Shown: one piece after another, positions 25,240 to 34,209 of the stretch | Position numbering within the stretch: the stretch's first letter is position 1 | Layout of the letters: each line of letters opens with the position of its first letter | Assembly: GCA_963976055.1 (NCBI GenBank) | Contig: CAXBJB010000010.1 | Span: 1-64,000 of the forward strand | Length of the DNA stretch: 64,000 bases | Direction of reading: 5' to 3' | From: UBA1479 sp963976055 | GTDB taxonomy: Bacteria > Pseudomonadota > Alphaproteobacteria > Rhodospirillales > Casp-alpha2 | The notes under the pieces: model-generated | Told to the model about the DNA's origin: nothing | The model's database searches: none | The model's input: only the letters and a program-made list of their open reading frames with translations | Made by a program: the position numbers and the translations under genes

Positions 25240-27222
25240 TTACTGTGTGCCGGGCAGGAACACCCGGTAGGCCTCGGCCCGCCCGACGGCATTCTTATAG
25301 AGCGGCTGGCGGACCTGCCAGTTCGACGCCGTCAGCACCGCGTTGCCGGATCTGTGAAAATCGAGGCAGGCCGGATCCCAATCCAGGCCCAGGAAATCGA
25401 TCAGCGCGCGGCTTTGCCCTTCCTGGTCGGCGATCAGGTCTTCGTAACGAAGTTCATGGATCGGCAGGTCCAGAACATCCCGCCAATGGGCCATGACGCG
25501 GTCCTGCGCCGCCTGCATGCGGGCGATCTCGCCAAGGTCCGTGGACCAGGCGAGGCCCTGGGTGAAATTGGTGAAGAAGCAGGACAGGGCCGTGTCCTTG
25601 GCATCGCGCACGCAATGGACGACGCGCGCCCCCGGCATCAACATCTGCGCCAGCCCCAGCAGGAAGATGTTGAAGGGGGTCTTGTCGACAATCCGCAGGG
25701 CCTCTTGCCGTCCCGCCCCCAGGCTTTTCAGATAGTCCGCCGCCAGGGCGCCCGCCCGGCCGGCGTCCAGGTCGGCCATGCCCTCGGGATAATCGGGCAG
25801 CAGCCGCGACAGAGCGTCCAGTTCCCCGGCCCCGGCCCCCTGCCCGTGGCTGGAAATGATCTGTTCGGCCAGGGTCGTGCCCGAGCGCGGCATGCCGACG
25901 ACCAGAACCGGCTGAGGCGACGCGTCGCCCCAACTCTTCGCCCGGGCCAGAAAATCCCGATCGAAGGTGGCGATGATGTCATCGACCCATTGGCCCAGCC
26001 GCGCCGCGTCGAAGCCCAGCCCGGCCCCGTCCAGCAGGCGGCGGCGCATGGCGTTGGCCTTGGCGAAGGCGTCGAACGCGCCGGCCTGGTCGCCGCGCCG
26101 ATCCTTGGCCGCCCCCAGGGCGAACAGAAGCTGCGCCGTCTGATCGTTTTCCGGCGCGGTTTCCAGCAGCTCGGCCAACTGGGCTTCGTGATCTTCCGTC
26201 AAGGCCCCCGCGGCGGCCAGATTGACCCAGGCGTCGCCCAGGCCCTGATGGGCCTCGACGGCACGCAGGAAGGCTTCCTCGGCACCCGCCGTATCGCCCT
26301 TGGCCAGCAGCACCGTGCCCAGGCCCGACCAGGCGCCGGCGAAGCGGTCGAAGCGCGCGACGGTGTCGCGGTAGGCGTCTTCCGCCCGCTCCAGGTCGCC
26401 CGACTTGAACAAGGCCCCCGCCAGATTGGCCCGTGCCTCCAGATACCCGTCGCGGTGAGTCAGCGCGGCGCGGAAGGCGTCGAGCGCCCCCAGGATGTCG
26501 CCCCGCGCCATCAGCACGTTGCCGAGCGCGTTGAAGCCTTCCGGATAGTCGGGCCGGAGGACAAGCGCCTTGCGGCAGAAGTCCTCGGCCCCCGCCAGAT
26601 CGCCCAGGCGGCGCAGCACGACCCCCAGGTTGCCGGGCGCCATGGGATTGGCCGGGTCGATCTCGGCGGCGCGACGATACATCGCCGCCGCCTCGGCCAG
26701 CGCACCCTTGCGGAAATAAAGGTTTCCCAAATTGATGTGGGCTTCCAGATGCTTGGGGTCGAGCTCGACCGCCCGCTTGCCGCAGGCTTCCGCCTCGTCG
26801 ATGCGGTCTTGCAGTTCCATGGCCACGGCCAGGTTGTTGTAGGCCTCGGCGTTGTCGGGGCGCAGTTCCAGAACGTGGCGGGACGCCGCCTCGGCCTCGG
26901 CGCCGCGGCCGCACAGGTTGAGCACGGCGGCCAGATTGGCGTGGATCGACGGATCCTCGCCATCGACCATGGAGGCCGCGACCAGATGATCCGCCGCCTG
27001 CTCCAGGCGGCCCGTGCGGTATTCGATCAGGCCCAGAAGATGCAGAGCCTCAGCCTCGCGTGGGCGTTCGGCCAGGACCTTGGTAAAGGCTTCCTCGGCC
27101 TCGGTGAAGCGGCCCGCGTGGAAGGCCTGAACCCCGGCGGTCAGGCGCGCGCGGCCCTTGGGCGAAAGACGGTCCGCCATCTCCGCAAGCTTCTTTTGCC
27201 GGCGCCGTTCCTGTCGGTTCAC
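25240..27222 (-). CDS. TPR-repeat sulfotransferase fusion
   Basis: Predicted PAPS-dependent sulfotransferase of 660 residues with an N-terminal array of roughly ten tetratricopeptide units (about residues 27-370). Examples are AEAYNNLAVAMELQDRIDEA and LEAHINLGNLYFRKGALAEA. The catalytic part begins near 430 with the 5'-phosphosulfate loop VVGMPRSGTTLAEQII and continues with the 3'-phosphate motif VVHCVRDAKDTALSC. TPR-sulfotransferases usually modify proteins or glycans, but the acceptor is unknown. Monocistronic; its own promoter region (27223-27300) is GC-rich. Confidence 0.9.
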   Translation of the reverse strand: MNRQERRRQKKLAEMADRLSPKGRARLTAGVQAFHAGRFTEAEEAFTKVLAERPREAEALHLLGLIEYRTGRLEQAADHLVAASMVDGEDPSIHANLAAVLNLCGRGAEAEAASRHVLELRPDNAEAYNNLAVAMELQDRIDEAEACGKRAVELDPKHLEAHINLGNLYFRKGALAEAAAMYRRAAEIDPANPMAPGNLGVVLRRLGDLAGAEDFCRKALVLRPDYPEGFNALGNVLMARGDILGALDAFRAALTHRDGYLEARANLAGALFKSGDLERAEDAYRDTVARFDRFAGAWSGLGTVLLAKGDTAGAEEAFLRAVEAHQGLGDAWVNLAAAGALTEDHEAQLAELLETAPENDQTAQLLFALGAAKDRRGDQAGAFDAFAKANAMRRRLLDGAGLGFDAARLGQWVDDIIATFDRDFLARAKSWGDASPQPVLVVGMPRSGTTLAEQIISSHGQGAGAGELDALSRLLPDYPEGMADLDAGRAGALAADYLKSLGAGRQEALRIVDKTPFNIFLLGLAQMLMPGARVVHCVRDAKDTALSCFFTNFTQGLAWSTDLGEIARMQAAQDRVMAHWRDVLDLPIHELRYEDLIADQEGQSRALIDFLGLDWDPACLDFHRSGNAVLTASNWQVRQPLYKNAVGRAEAYRVFLPGTQ

Positions 27223-27419
27223 GTAAAGGGGGCCCTCCCGGTCGGTCCGTTCTTGTGCGGACGAAAAGAAACGGGGCCCGGCCGGTGGTCGACCGAGCCC
27301 CAGGATTGGGAGGGAGAATAGTGATCACAGGTCGCCGTGCCAAGCGGGGAGCAATCCGATACTGCGAGGACGCGTCCCTGGGAGGACATCATCGGCAGCG
27401 GTGTTCAATCAATTGGCAT

Positions 27420-27430
27420 ATGGTATACCA
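27420..27430. promoter_or_regulatory. Operator-like palindrome upstream of pyrE
   Basis: TGGTATACCA (27421-27430) is a perfect palindrome within the 405-bp non-coding gap 27223-27627. TGGTATACCA-type sites are typical of FCD-subfamily GntR regulators such as UxuR/ExuR. It lies roughly 200 bp upstream of pyrE and about 200 bp from the start of the sulfotransferase gene. The regulator is unknown. Confidence 0.45.
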
Positions 27431-27479
27431 AAGACCATGTAAGTGCAATAAGGTAATATCACCGGCGGGATTTATCCCC

Positions 27480-27515
27480 CGCCCCGGTCCCCCGCGCGCT
27501 TGCGGGCCTGGGGCG
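27480..27515 (+). other. GC-rich hairpin in the pyrE leader region
   Basis: An outer stem CGCCCC/GGGGCG encloses an inner stem CCCGC/GCGGG, about 110 bp before the pyrE start. No T-tract follows. The rest of the gap 27223-27627 shows another GGGGC/GCCCC hairpin near 27275-27303 and no ORF that looks coding. A role as attenuator or as terminator of upstream transcription is possible but not shown. Confidence 0.4.
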
Positions 27516-27627
27516 AACCCGTTAAACGAAATCCCAGACACCGGCCACCAATCCCTGGCCCGAACCATCCGACCAACACAGCCCGCCCGCCCCTTATACG
27601 GCGGGTTCCAGAGCGCACGAGGCCCCC

Positions 27628-28305
27628 ATGACCGCCGCCATGACCCCCGCCCAGGAAACCGCGAAACTTCTGCTCGACATCAAAGCCGTGAACTTCCGGC
27701 CGCAGGAGCCCTACATGTTCACCTCGGGCTGGGCGAGCCCGGTCTATATCGACTGCCGCTGGGTCATTTCGTTCACCGAGGCGCGACGCCGGATCATCGA
27801 ACTGGGGGTCGAAATGCTGCGCCGCGATGCCGGCTTGGACAACATTGACGCCGTGGCCGGCGGCGAAACCGCCGGCATCCCCTATGCCGCCTGGATTGCC
27901 GAGGCCGCGTCCAAGCCCATGCTCTACGTGCGCAAGAAGCCCAAGGGCTTCGGCCGCGACGCCCAAATCGAAGGCAATCTGGTCGAGGGCTCCAAGGTGC
28001 TGCTGGTCGAGGATCTGGCGTCCGACGGGGCGTCCAAGCTGAATTTCGTCCATGCCATCCGCAATGCCGGCGCCGAATGCACGGACGCCTTCGTTGTGTT
28101 CTTCTACGGCGTGTTCAAGGGTGCCTTGGAAACCCTGGAAAAAGAAGGCGTGACCCTGCGCTATCTCGCGACCTGGAAAGATGTGTTGCAGGTCGCCGAG
28201 GATGGCGGATACTTCGACAAGGACGCCATTGCCGGGGTGCGCGCGTTCCTCGACGATCCGGAGAAATGGTCCCTGGCCCACGGCGGACGCGGCTACGACG
28301 ACTGA
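27628..28305 (+). CDS. pyrE: Orotate phosphoribosyltransferase
   Basis: Converts orotate and PRPP to orotidine 5'-phosphate in de novo pyrimidine synthesis. The 225-residue protein has the PRPP-binding loop VLLVEDLASDGASKL, an AGGETAGIPYAAWIA segment and the flexible-loop region YVRKKPKGFGRDAQIEG typical of PyrE. An alternative start at codon 5 (MTPAQETAK) is possible. It is followed 21 bp later by an ABC binding-protein gene on the same strand, although the functions differ. Confidence 0.95.
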   Translation: MTAAMTPAQETAKLLLDIKAVNFRPQEPYMFTSGWASPVYIDCRWVISFTEARRRIIELGVEMLRRDAGLDNIDAVAGGETAGIPYAAWIAEAASKPMLYVRKKPKGFGRDAQIEGNLVEGSKVLLVEDLASDGASKLNFVHAIRNAGAECTDAFVVFFYGVFKGALETLEKEGVTLRYLATWKDVLQVAEDGGYFDKDAIAGVRAFLDDPEKWSLAHGGRGYDD

Positions 28306-28326
28306 GTAACGACCCGAGGAGACCCC

Positions 28327-30006
28327 ATGCGACCGGCCGGCCCTGTCCTGAAAACCCTCCTCGCCGCCGTCCTTGTGATGCTGTGCGCCGCCGCCCCCGT
28401 CCGCGCGGCGGAGCGCGACCAGCTCACCATCGGCATCACCCAGTATCCGTCGACCTTCCACCCCAACATCGACAGCATGGTGGCGAAGTCCTACATCCTG
28501 GGCTTCACGCGCCGCCCGTTCACCGTGTTCGACCAGAACTGGCAGTTGGTCTGCATGCTCTGCACCAAGCTGCCGACCCTGGAAAACGGCCTGGCCGTGC
28601 CGGAAACGGCGCCGAACGGCAAGAAGGGCATCGCCGTCACCTACTCCATTCGCCCCGATGCCGTGTGGGGCGACGGCACACCGATCACGACCAAGGACGT
28701 CGAATTCACTTGGCGCATGGGCCGCCACGGCAAGACCGGCATCCTGCCGATCGAATTCTACCGCTCCGCCTACAAGCTCGATACCAAGGACGACAAGACC
28801 TTCACCCTGCATTTCGACAAGCTGACCTTCGATTACAACGCCATCAATTCCTTCAACCTGATCCCGGCCCATGTCGACGCGGTGAATTTCGACGCCGATC
28901 CGATCAACTACAAGAACAAGACCGCCTTCGACACGCAGACCACCAACGAGGCGCTGTACTTCGGTCCCTACCTGATCACGGAAACCCAGCGCGGCAGTTA
29001 CATCATTCTGGAACGCAATCCGAAATGGTGGGGCAAACCGGGGGCCTTCAAGCGCATCGTGGTCAAGGTCATCCCCAACACGGCGGCGCTCGAGGCCAAC
29101 CTGCTGTCCGGCAACATCGACATGATTTCGGGCGAACTGGGCTTTACCGTGGATCAGGCCCTGCGCTTCGAGACGCGCCACGGGCGGAAGTTTCGCATCC
29201 TCTACAAGCCCGGTCTGGTTTACGAGCACATCGACCTGAACCAGGACAATCCCCTGCTGCGGAACCGCGACATCCGCCACGCCCTGGTCTACGCCATCGA
29301 CCGTGAGGCGATTTCCCAACAGCTGTTCGGCGGCCGCCAGCCGGTCGCCCAATCATCGGTCAATCCGCTCGACTGGGTCGCGGCCGAGGACATTCCGAAA
29401 TACACCTACGACCCGAGAAAATCCCTGGAACTTCTTGTAAAGGCTGGATTTACAAAACTTGTCCAGGGCGTGCGGCAGCACAAGGACACGGGTGAGCCGC
29501 TGCGCTTCGAGTTCATGACCACGGCCGGCTCCAAGGCCCGCGAACTGGTGCAGCAAGTCCTGCAAAGCCAATGGAAGGCCGTCGGCATCGACGTGCGCAT
29601 CAAGAACGAACCGGCCCGCGTCTACTTCGGCCAGACGGTGACCCAGCGCAAGTTCACAGGCCTTGCCATGTACGCCTGGTCGTCGGCCCCGGAAAGCGTG
29701 CCGCGCACAAGCCTGCATTCCGCCCATATCCCGACCGAGGCCAACGGCTGGGCCGGACAGAACTATCCGGGCTTCAAAAACGCGGAAATGGACGCGCTGA
29801 TCGAGAAGATCGAGGTCGAACTGGACAAACCCACGCGCAAGAAGCTGTGGCATCGGTTGCAGGAAATCTACGTCACCGAGCTGCCGGCGATCCCCCTCTA
29901 CTTCCGCGCCGAGACCTTCATCATACCGCCCTGGCTGACCGGCGTCGCCCCCACGGGCCATCAATACCCGACCAGCCTGTGGGTCGAGGATTGGGGCGTG
30001 AAGTAG
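28327..30006 (+). CDS. ABC transporter substrate-binding protein, family 5 (peptide/oligopeptide type)
   Basis: Periplasmic binding protein of a Dpp/Opp-type importer, 559 residues. A signal peptide (about residues 1-27, LLAAVLVMLCAAAPVRA) precedes the mature protein. Family-5 features include RDQLTIGITQYPSTFHPN, KGIAVTYSIRPDAVWGDGTP and RNRDIRHALVYAIDRE. Peptides are a default guess; sugars, nickel or opines are also carried by this family. Its stop is the left boundary of a 10-bp direct repeat, after which a foreign-looking gene separates it from the two permease genes. Confidence 0.93.
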   Translation: MRPAGPVLKTLLAAVLVMLCAAAPVRAAERDQLTIGITQYPSTFHPNIDSMVAKSYILGFTRRPFTVFDQNWQLVCMLCTKLPTLENGLAVPETAPNGKKGIAVTYSIRPDAVWGDGTPITTKDVEFTWRMGRHGKTGILPIEFYRSAYKLDTKDDKTFTLHFDKLTFDYNAINSFNLIPAHVDAVNFDADPINYKNKTAFDTQTTNEALYFGPYLITETQRGSYIILERNPKWWGKPGAFKRIVVKVIPNTAALEANLLSGNIDMISGELGFTVDQALRFETRHGRKFRILYKPGLVYEHIDLNQDNPLLRNRDIRHALVYAIDREAISQQLFGGRQPVAQSSVNPLDWVAAEDIPKYTYDPRKSLELLVKAGFTKLVQGVRQHKDTGEPLRFEFMTTAGSKARELVQQVLQSQWKAVGIDVRIKNEPARVYFGQTVTQRKFTGLAMYAWSSAPESVPRTSLHSAHIPTEANGWAGQNYPGFKNAEMDALIEKIEVELDKPTRKKLWHRLQEIYVTELPAIPLYFRAETFIIPPWLTGVAPTGHQYPTSLWVEDWGVK

Positions 30007-31091
30007 GTGCGGACGGCTTATCCCTCCAATGCCTGGAGGATGACGGCGTGAATGAATCTGAGGGAAACCTAAACAACAAGATTTCACGTGGAGGCTTCAT
30101 CGCTGTATTCTTCGTGCAATGTCTGGTTGCTTTTGGCTGCGCAAACTTACGGTTAGAGGATTCCTGATCGGTTGCTTGATCTGGTCTGGGGCCGCGCTAG
30201 GTCAGGACCGGCAACCCAGCGAGGCAAAACAAAAGCAGCTGAATGCCGAGATAACACAACCCGGCCCCGAAGCCGAAAACAAGCGAACTCCCAAGACACA
30301 GCCTGACACTGATGCCAGGGGCGGTAAATCGATTTCCCCCCAAAAACCCGAAGAAAAAACCGAGACTGAACAACCCGACGCTCAGCGCGAGGCAAATGAT
30401 ATTGCGCGTCGTGACCTCACTGCTCAACTGGCCATGGCTAGCGCGACCGAACACATGAAGTTCTCGGCTTGGATACAGGTTGGAATAGGCATCATAGCCC
30501 TTTTCCTGCTGTTCCTCACTGTGCGCTACACGAAGACTGCCGCAGACCACACCAAGAACATGCTCAATACGGCCAAAGAGGGGGTTGTGGACGCTAGGCT
30601 TAACGCCGAACGCCAGTTGAGGGCTTACGTCTATGTGGATGGAATTTCCATTTCTTGGGCAGGTAGGGTGCCAGAGGCGGTCGTTGTAATTAAGAACCTT
30701 GGGCAGACCCCCGCCTACAGAACAACGAACGTGTTTTTTATTGGTGATGGTGAAGATAACGACTTTGCCAACTTCGAGTATGAACACCCTCTGTCTAGGG
30801 ATGATCTTCCCCCCGGCGGGATAAGGAAGGCGACGATCAAGTTCGAAAGTTTTGACACCAATCTTACAGTCGCGGCTACAAGCGGCCTTCACAGCATCTA
30901 CATCTGGGGCCGCATTGAATACATCGATGCGTTCAATCAACCCCAATGGACGGAGTACAGGCATAGAATGGGCCGTAAAACCAAACCCGAAGTTCCTGTG
31001 TTTGACATGGAGCCTTGCCCAGACGGCAACAAATCCACCTAAAATCACCAGAATTTTAATCACCGAAGAACCTCCTTCGGCAGTAGGTGCG
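30002..31091. repeat. 10-bp direct repeats flanking a possible insertion in the ABC operon
   Basis: AGTAGGTGCG occurs at 30002-30011 (spanning the binding-protein stop codon) and again at 31082-31091, just before the permease gene leader. The 1,080-bp interval carries one hypothetical gene of visibly lower G+C. The arrangement looks like a target-site duplication or a microhomology-mediated insertion. A 10-bp match could also be chance; no transposase is present. Confidence 0.5.
30119..31042 (+). CDS. Hypothetical membrane-anchored protein, likely acquired cargo
   Basis: Unrecognised 307-residue protein. There is a hydrophobic N-terminus (VRGFLIGCLIWSGAALG) and a charged, Pro/Glu/Lys-rich linker (about residues 30-100). 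A TM helix follows (about 118-138, WIQVGIGIIALFLLFLTVRY), then a short coiled segment and a soluble domain beginning RQLRAYVYVDGISI with VIKNLGQTPAYRT. That last pattern is shared by many uncharacterised membrane proteins of accessory regions. Base composition is lower in G+C than its neighbours. It splits an ABC importer operon and is framed by 10-bp direct repeats. A hairpin CCGAAG/CTTCGG (31063-31080) follows the stop. Confidence 0.65.
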   Translation: MSGCFWLRKLTVRGFLIGCLIWSGAALGQDRQPSEAKQKQLNAEITQPGPEAENKRTPKTQPDTDARGGKSISPQKPEEKTETEQPDAQREANDIARRDLTAQLAMASATEHMKFSAWIQVGIGIIALFLLFLTVRYTKTAADHTKNMLNTAKEGVVDARLNAERQLRAYVYVDGISISWAGRVPEAVVVIKNLGQTPAYRTTNVFFIGDGEDNDFANFEYEHPLSRDDLPPGGIRKATIKFESFDTNLTVAATSGLHSIYIWGRIEYIDAFNQPQWTEYRHRMGRKTKPEVPVFDMEPCPDGNKST

Positions 31092-31182
31092 TTTGTTACC
31101 TATCGCCGGGAGAGTGGGTAGGAGTGAGGGGCGCGCCCCACTTTCTCTGGCCCCCCGCCATGCGCCGGACTACCCTTCCCCC

Positions 31183-32148
31183 ATGCTTCGTTTCATCAGT
31201 GAACGCCTGATCCAATCGGCCGTCGTTTTGGCGGTGATGTCGTTCGTCATCTTCGGGCTGATCGGCCTGATGCCGGGCGATCCGGTTGATCTGATGATTT
31301 CCGCCGACCCGGACCTGACCTCCGCCGACGTCGCCAAGCTGCGGGAAATCTACGGTCTCGACCGTCCGGTGGCGGAACGCTACGGCAGTTGGCTTCTGTC
31401 CATCCTGCAAGGCGATTTCGGGTTCTCCCGCCTGTTCGCCAAGCCCGTGTTCGACATTCTCGGCCCGGCCCTGGGCAATACCTTGGCGCTGCTCGGCATC
31501 AGCCTGACCCTCGCCCTCGGCATCGGCCTGCCGCTGGGCATCTGGGCCGCCGTCAGGCCCTATTCCGTCCGCGATTATTCGGTCAACCTGTTCGCCTTCG
31601 CGGGCATTTCGATCCCGTCGTTCTGGCTCGGCCTGTTGCTGATCATCCTGTTCGCGGTGATCCTGGGCTGGCTGCCGGCGGGCGGGCTGGGCACGCCGGG
31701 CCAGGACGGCTGGTCGGACAAGCTGATCTACCTGGTCCTGCCGGCGGCCAGCCTGACGCTCGCCAGCGTCGGCGGCCATACCCGCTACATGCGGGCCAGC
31801 ATGCTGGAGACCCTGCGTCAGGACTATATCCGCACGGCCCGCGCCAAGGGCCTTTCCGAACGCCGGGTCGTGCTCGGCCATGCGCTGCGCAACGCGTTGA
31901 TCCCGGTGACCACGATCATCGCGCTGGATTTCGGCACGTTGTTTTCGGGCGCCCTCATTACGGAAACCATCTTCGCCTATCCCGGCATGGGCAAGCTGAC
32001 CTTCGACGCGGTCATGGGCAACGATTTCAACCTCGCCCTGGTCTGCCTGATGCTGGCCACCCTGGTGACACTGGTCGGCAACATCCTGGCCGACCTCGCC
32101 TATGCCTGGCTCGACCCCCGCATCGGCTTCGAAGGAAAGCGGCAATGA
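31183..32148 (+). CDS. ABC transporter permease, DppB/OppB type
   Basis: First inner-membrane permease of the importer, 321 residues, start at ATG 31183 (MLRFISERLIQSAVVLAVMS). Typical DppB features are LMPGDPVDLMI in the first periplasmic loop and the ATPase-coupling EAA loop around DYIRTARAKGLSERRVVLGHALRNAL. The stop overlaps the next permease start by 4 bp (ATGA). It presumably forms a transporter with the binding protein at 28327, despite the inserted gene between them. Confidence 0.94.
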   Translation: MLRFISERLIQSAVVLAVMSFVIFGLIGLMPGDPVDLMISADPDLTSADVAKLREIYGLDRPVAERYGSWLLSILQGDFGFSRLFAKPVFDILGPALGNTLALLGISLTLALGIGLPLGIWAAVRPYSVRDYSVNLFAFAGISIPSFWLGLLLIILFAVILGWLPAGGLGTPGQDGWSDKLIYLVLPAASLTLASVGGHTRYMRASMLETLRQDYIRTARAKGLSERRVVLGHALRNALIPVTTIIALDFGTLFSGALITETIFAYPGMGKLTFDAVMGNDFNLALVCLMLATLVTLVGNILADLAYAWLDPRIGFEGKRQ

Positions 32149-33068
32149 CCGGCTCAGCCATGGCCGCGACGCCGCTCGCCCTGGTCACACAGCGGTTTCT
32201 GCGCCACCGTCTGGCCCTGGTCAGTGCCGGCGTGCTGGCGGTGCTGGCGGCGGCCAGCCTGTTCGCCCCGGCGGTCGAAGGCTGGCTCGGCCTCGACGTC
32301 AACGCGGTCGATCTGTTCAACCGCCTGGCCCCGCCGAGTGCGGCCCACCCCCTCGGCACCGACGAGGCCGGGCGCGACGTGCTGCTGCGTCTGCTGTACG
32401 GCGGGCGGGTGTCGCTGTTCGTCGGTATCGCCGCGGCCCTGACCGCGGCGGTCCTGGGCACGGCCGTGGGATTGCTGTCGGGCTATTTCGGCGGGCGGCT
32501 GGACGCGCTGTTCATGCGCCTGACCGACGGGGTCATCGCCCTGCCCCTGCTGCCGCTGCTGATCGTGCTCGCGGCCATCGACCTGCAAAAGCTGGGATTT
32601 TCCGCCGAGGCGGCGCAGGCGGAAAGCATGAGTCTCTATCGCATCGTCGTCATCGTGGCGCTGGTCGGCTGGACCACCGTGGCGCGGCTGGTCCGCGCGA
32701 CGGCGCTCAGTCTGCGCGAGCGGCCCTTCGTACTGGCGGCGCGGGCCCAGGGGGCCTCAAGCTTCCGCATCATGGCCGTGCACATCCTGCCCAATCTGGC
32801 CTCGCCGGTGATCGTCGCGACGACGCTGTCCGTCGGCAACGTGATTCTGCTGGAATCGGTGCTCAGCTTCCTCGGCCTCGGCATCCAGCCGCCCCTGCCC
32901 AGCTGGGGCAATCTGTTGACCAACGCCCAGGAACTGATCTGGGACGCCCCGGCGCTGGCCGTCTATCCGGGCCTCGCCATCTTCGTCACCGTGATCGCCT
33001 TCAATTTCGTCGGCGACGGGCTGCAGGACGCCCTCGATCCCCGATCGCTGGAGCGTGGCAGGCGCTAA
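32145..33068 (+). CDS. ABC transporter permease, DppC/OppC type
   Basis: Second permease, 307 residues, start at ATG 32145, overlapping the previous stop. DppC hallmarks are HPLGTDEAGRDVLLRLLYGG near the N-terminus and the EAA loop VLAARAQGASSFRIMAVHIL. It is followed by LLESVLSFLGLGIQPP. No ATPase gene (DppD/DppF) follows: the next gene is convergent and overlaps by a few bases. The system must borrow ATPases encoded elsewhere. Confidence 0.94.
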   Translation: MTGSAMAATPLALVTQRFLRHRLALVSAGVLAVLAAASLFAPAVEGWLGLDVNAVDLFNRLAPPSAAHPLGTDEAGRDVLLRLLYGGRVSLFVGIAAALTAAVLGTAVGLLSGYFGGRLDALFMRLTDGVIALPLLPLLIVLAAIDLQKLGFSAEAAQAESMSLYRIVVIVALVGWTTVARLVRATALSLRERPFVLAARAQGASSFRIMAVHILPNLASPVIVATTLSVGNVILLESVLSFLGLGIQPPLPSWGNLLTNAQELIWDAPALAVYPGLAIFVTVIAFNFVGDGLQDALDPRSLERGRR

Positions 33069-34135
33069 CGCGGGCCCGCCCCGCCAAGCGACGTCCTGAA
33101 CCCGGGTTCGACCACCATGACCGCCAGCCCGGCGCCGATCCACATGCAGAACAGGGCCACCCAGGCGGTCAACGCCAACACCGCCCCGCCGGTGATGCCG
33201 GCGCCGACCGCACAGCCGCCGGCCAGCATGCCACCGAAACCCATCAGCACGGCGCCGACCAGATAGCGCACGGTGCCCGTCTCGCCGCTGAAGGTCTGGA
33301 CCGCGAACTCGCGGAACAGGAATGCCGACAGCATGGCGCCCAGGAACACGCCGGGCACCAATCCGACGCCGAAGTTCAGTTCCACCGCCGGCTTGGTGAT
33401 GAGCACCATCAAGGTATCGGCGGACGGACCGGTGAAGGTGACACTGCCGACGGGAACGATGTCGAAGGATGCCCGCGCCAGGGCCGAGGTGAAGGCCCAG
33501 CCCAGGACCACCGCCAAGCCAACCCCGGCCCCCGTAACCCCGGTCAGGAGCGAGACGTTTTTGCGCTGGGAAAACCACAGGGCCGCCGCGACGAAGGCGA
33601 GACCGACCGCCAAGCCCGTGCCGTCCGGCAGGTGCGCCATCAGATTGCGGTCGAACGCGGACACGACCCATAACGCCGATAGCTTGACCCTGAGCGGCGA
33701 CAGGATGCCCGACAGGCTCGACTGGGCGGCGACGGTCACGACCAACCCCGTTACCAGGGCCCGCACGTTGCCGGTGCCGGCCAGCACCAGCACGCGGCTG
33801 GCGCAGCCCCGCGCGAGGATCATGCCGATGCCGAACATCAGCCCGCCGATGACCGCGCCGGACAGGGTGCCCGGCGTCTCCAACTGGCGGATACCCTGAA
33901 CCGGCAGATTGCCGGTCAGCATCAGCGCCTGAACGCCCGCGAGCGCCGCCCCGAACACCAGCAGCCAGACCGCGAATTTCTCGCCCAACGCGCCGCGCCA
34001 GAACTCGATGCAGGCGGAACGCAGACAGAACCGGCTTTTTTGCGCGCAGAACCCGAACAGCAGGCCAACCGCGAATCCGCCGAGGGCAAGTTTCTGCGCG
34101 TCGGTGATCAGATCGCTGGCCAGCCAATCCGTCAT
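33065..34135 (-). CDS. YeeE/YedE family transporter (thiosulfate/sulfur uptake type)
   Basis: Polytopic inner-membrane protein, 356 residues from ATG 34135 (MTDWLASDLITDAQKLALGG). The fold is two related halves, each with a conserved Cys-containing helix: FGIGMILARGCASRVL in the first and LMGFGGMLAGGCAVGAGITGG in the second. These match TsuA-like YeeE/YedE proteins, which move thiosulfate or related sulfur species. A further FGFCAQKSRFCLRSA near the N-terminus is typical of the longer members. Convergent with dppC; its upstream region holds two perfect palindromes. Confidence 0.87.
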   Translation of the reverse strand: MTDWLASDLITDAQKLALGGFAVGLLFGFCAQKSRFCLRSACIEFWRGALGEKFAVWLLVFGAALAGVQALMLTGNLPVQGIRQLETPGTLSGAVIGGLMFGIGMILARGCASRVLVLAGTGNVRALVTGLVVTVAAQSSLSGILSPLRVKLSALWVVSAFDRNLMAHLPDGTGLAVGLAFVAAALWFSQRKNVSLLTGVTGAGVGLAVVLGWAFTSALARASFDIVPVGSVTFTGPSADTLMVLITKPAVELNFGVGLVPGVFLGAMLSAFLFREFAVQTFSGETGTVRYLVGAVLMGFGGMLAGGCAVGAGITGGAVLALTAWVALFCMWIGAGLAVMVVEPGFRTSLGGAGPR

Positions 34136-34209
34136 GGGTGTGAAATCCGTTCGCTCTGTCGTCGGCGCGACGGGGAACAAATACCGTCATCTCCCCTCCG
34201 CCGCGCTGA

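Noticed and set aside
30048..30167. Small GTG-initiated frame of 39 residues resembling a lipoprotein leader
   Set aside because: Has a hydrophobic stretch ending in FGC, but the lipobox is poor, there is no clear ribosome site, and it overlaps the hypothetical gene start.
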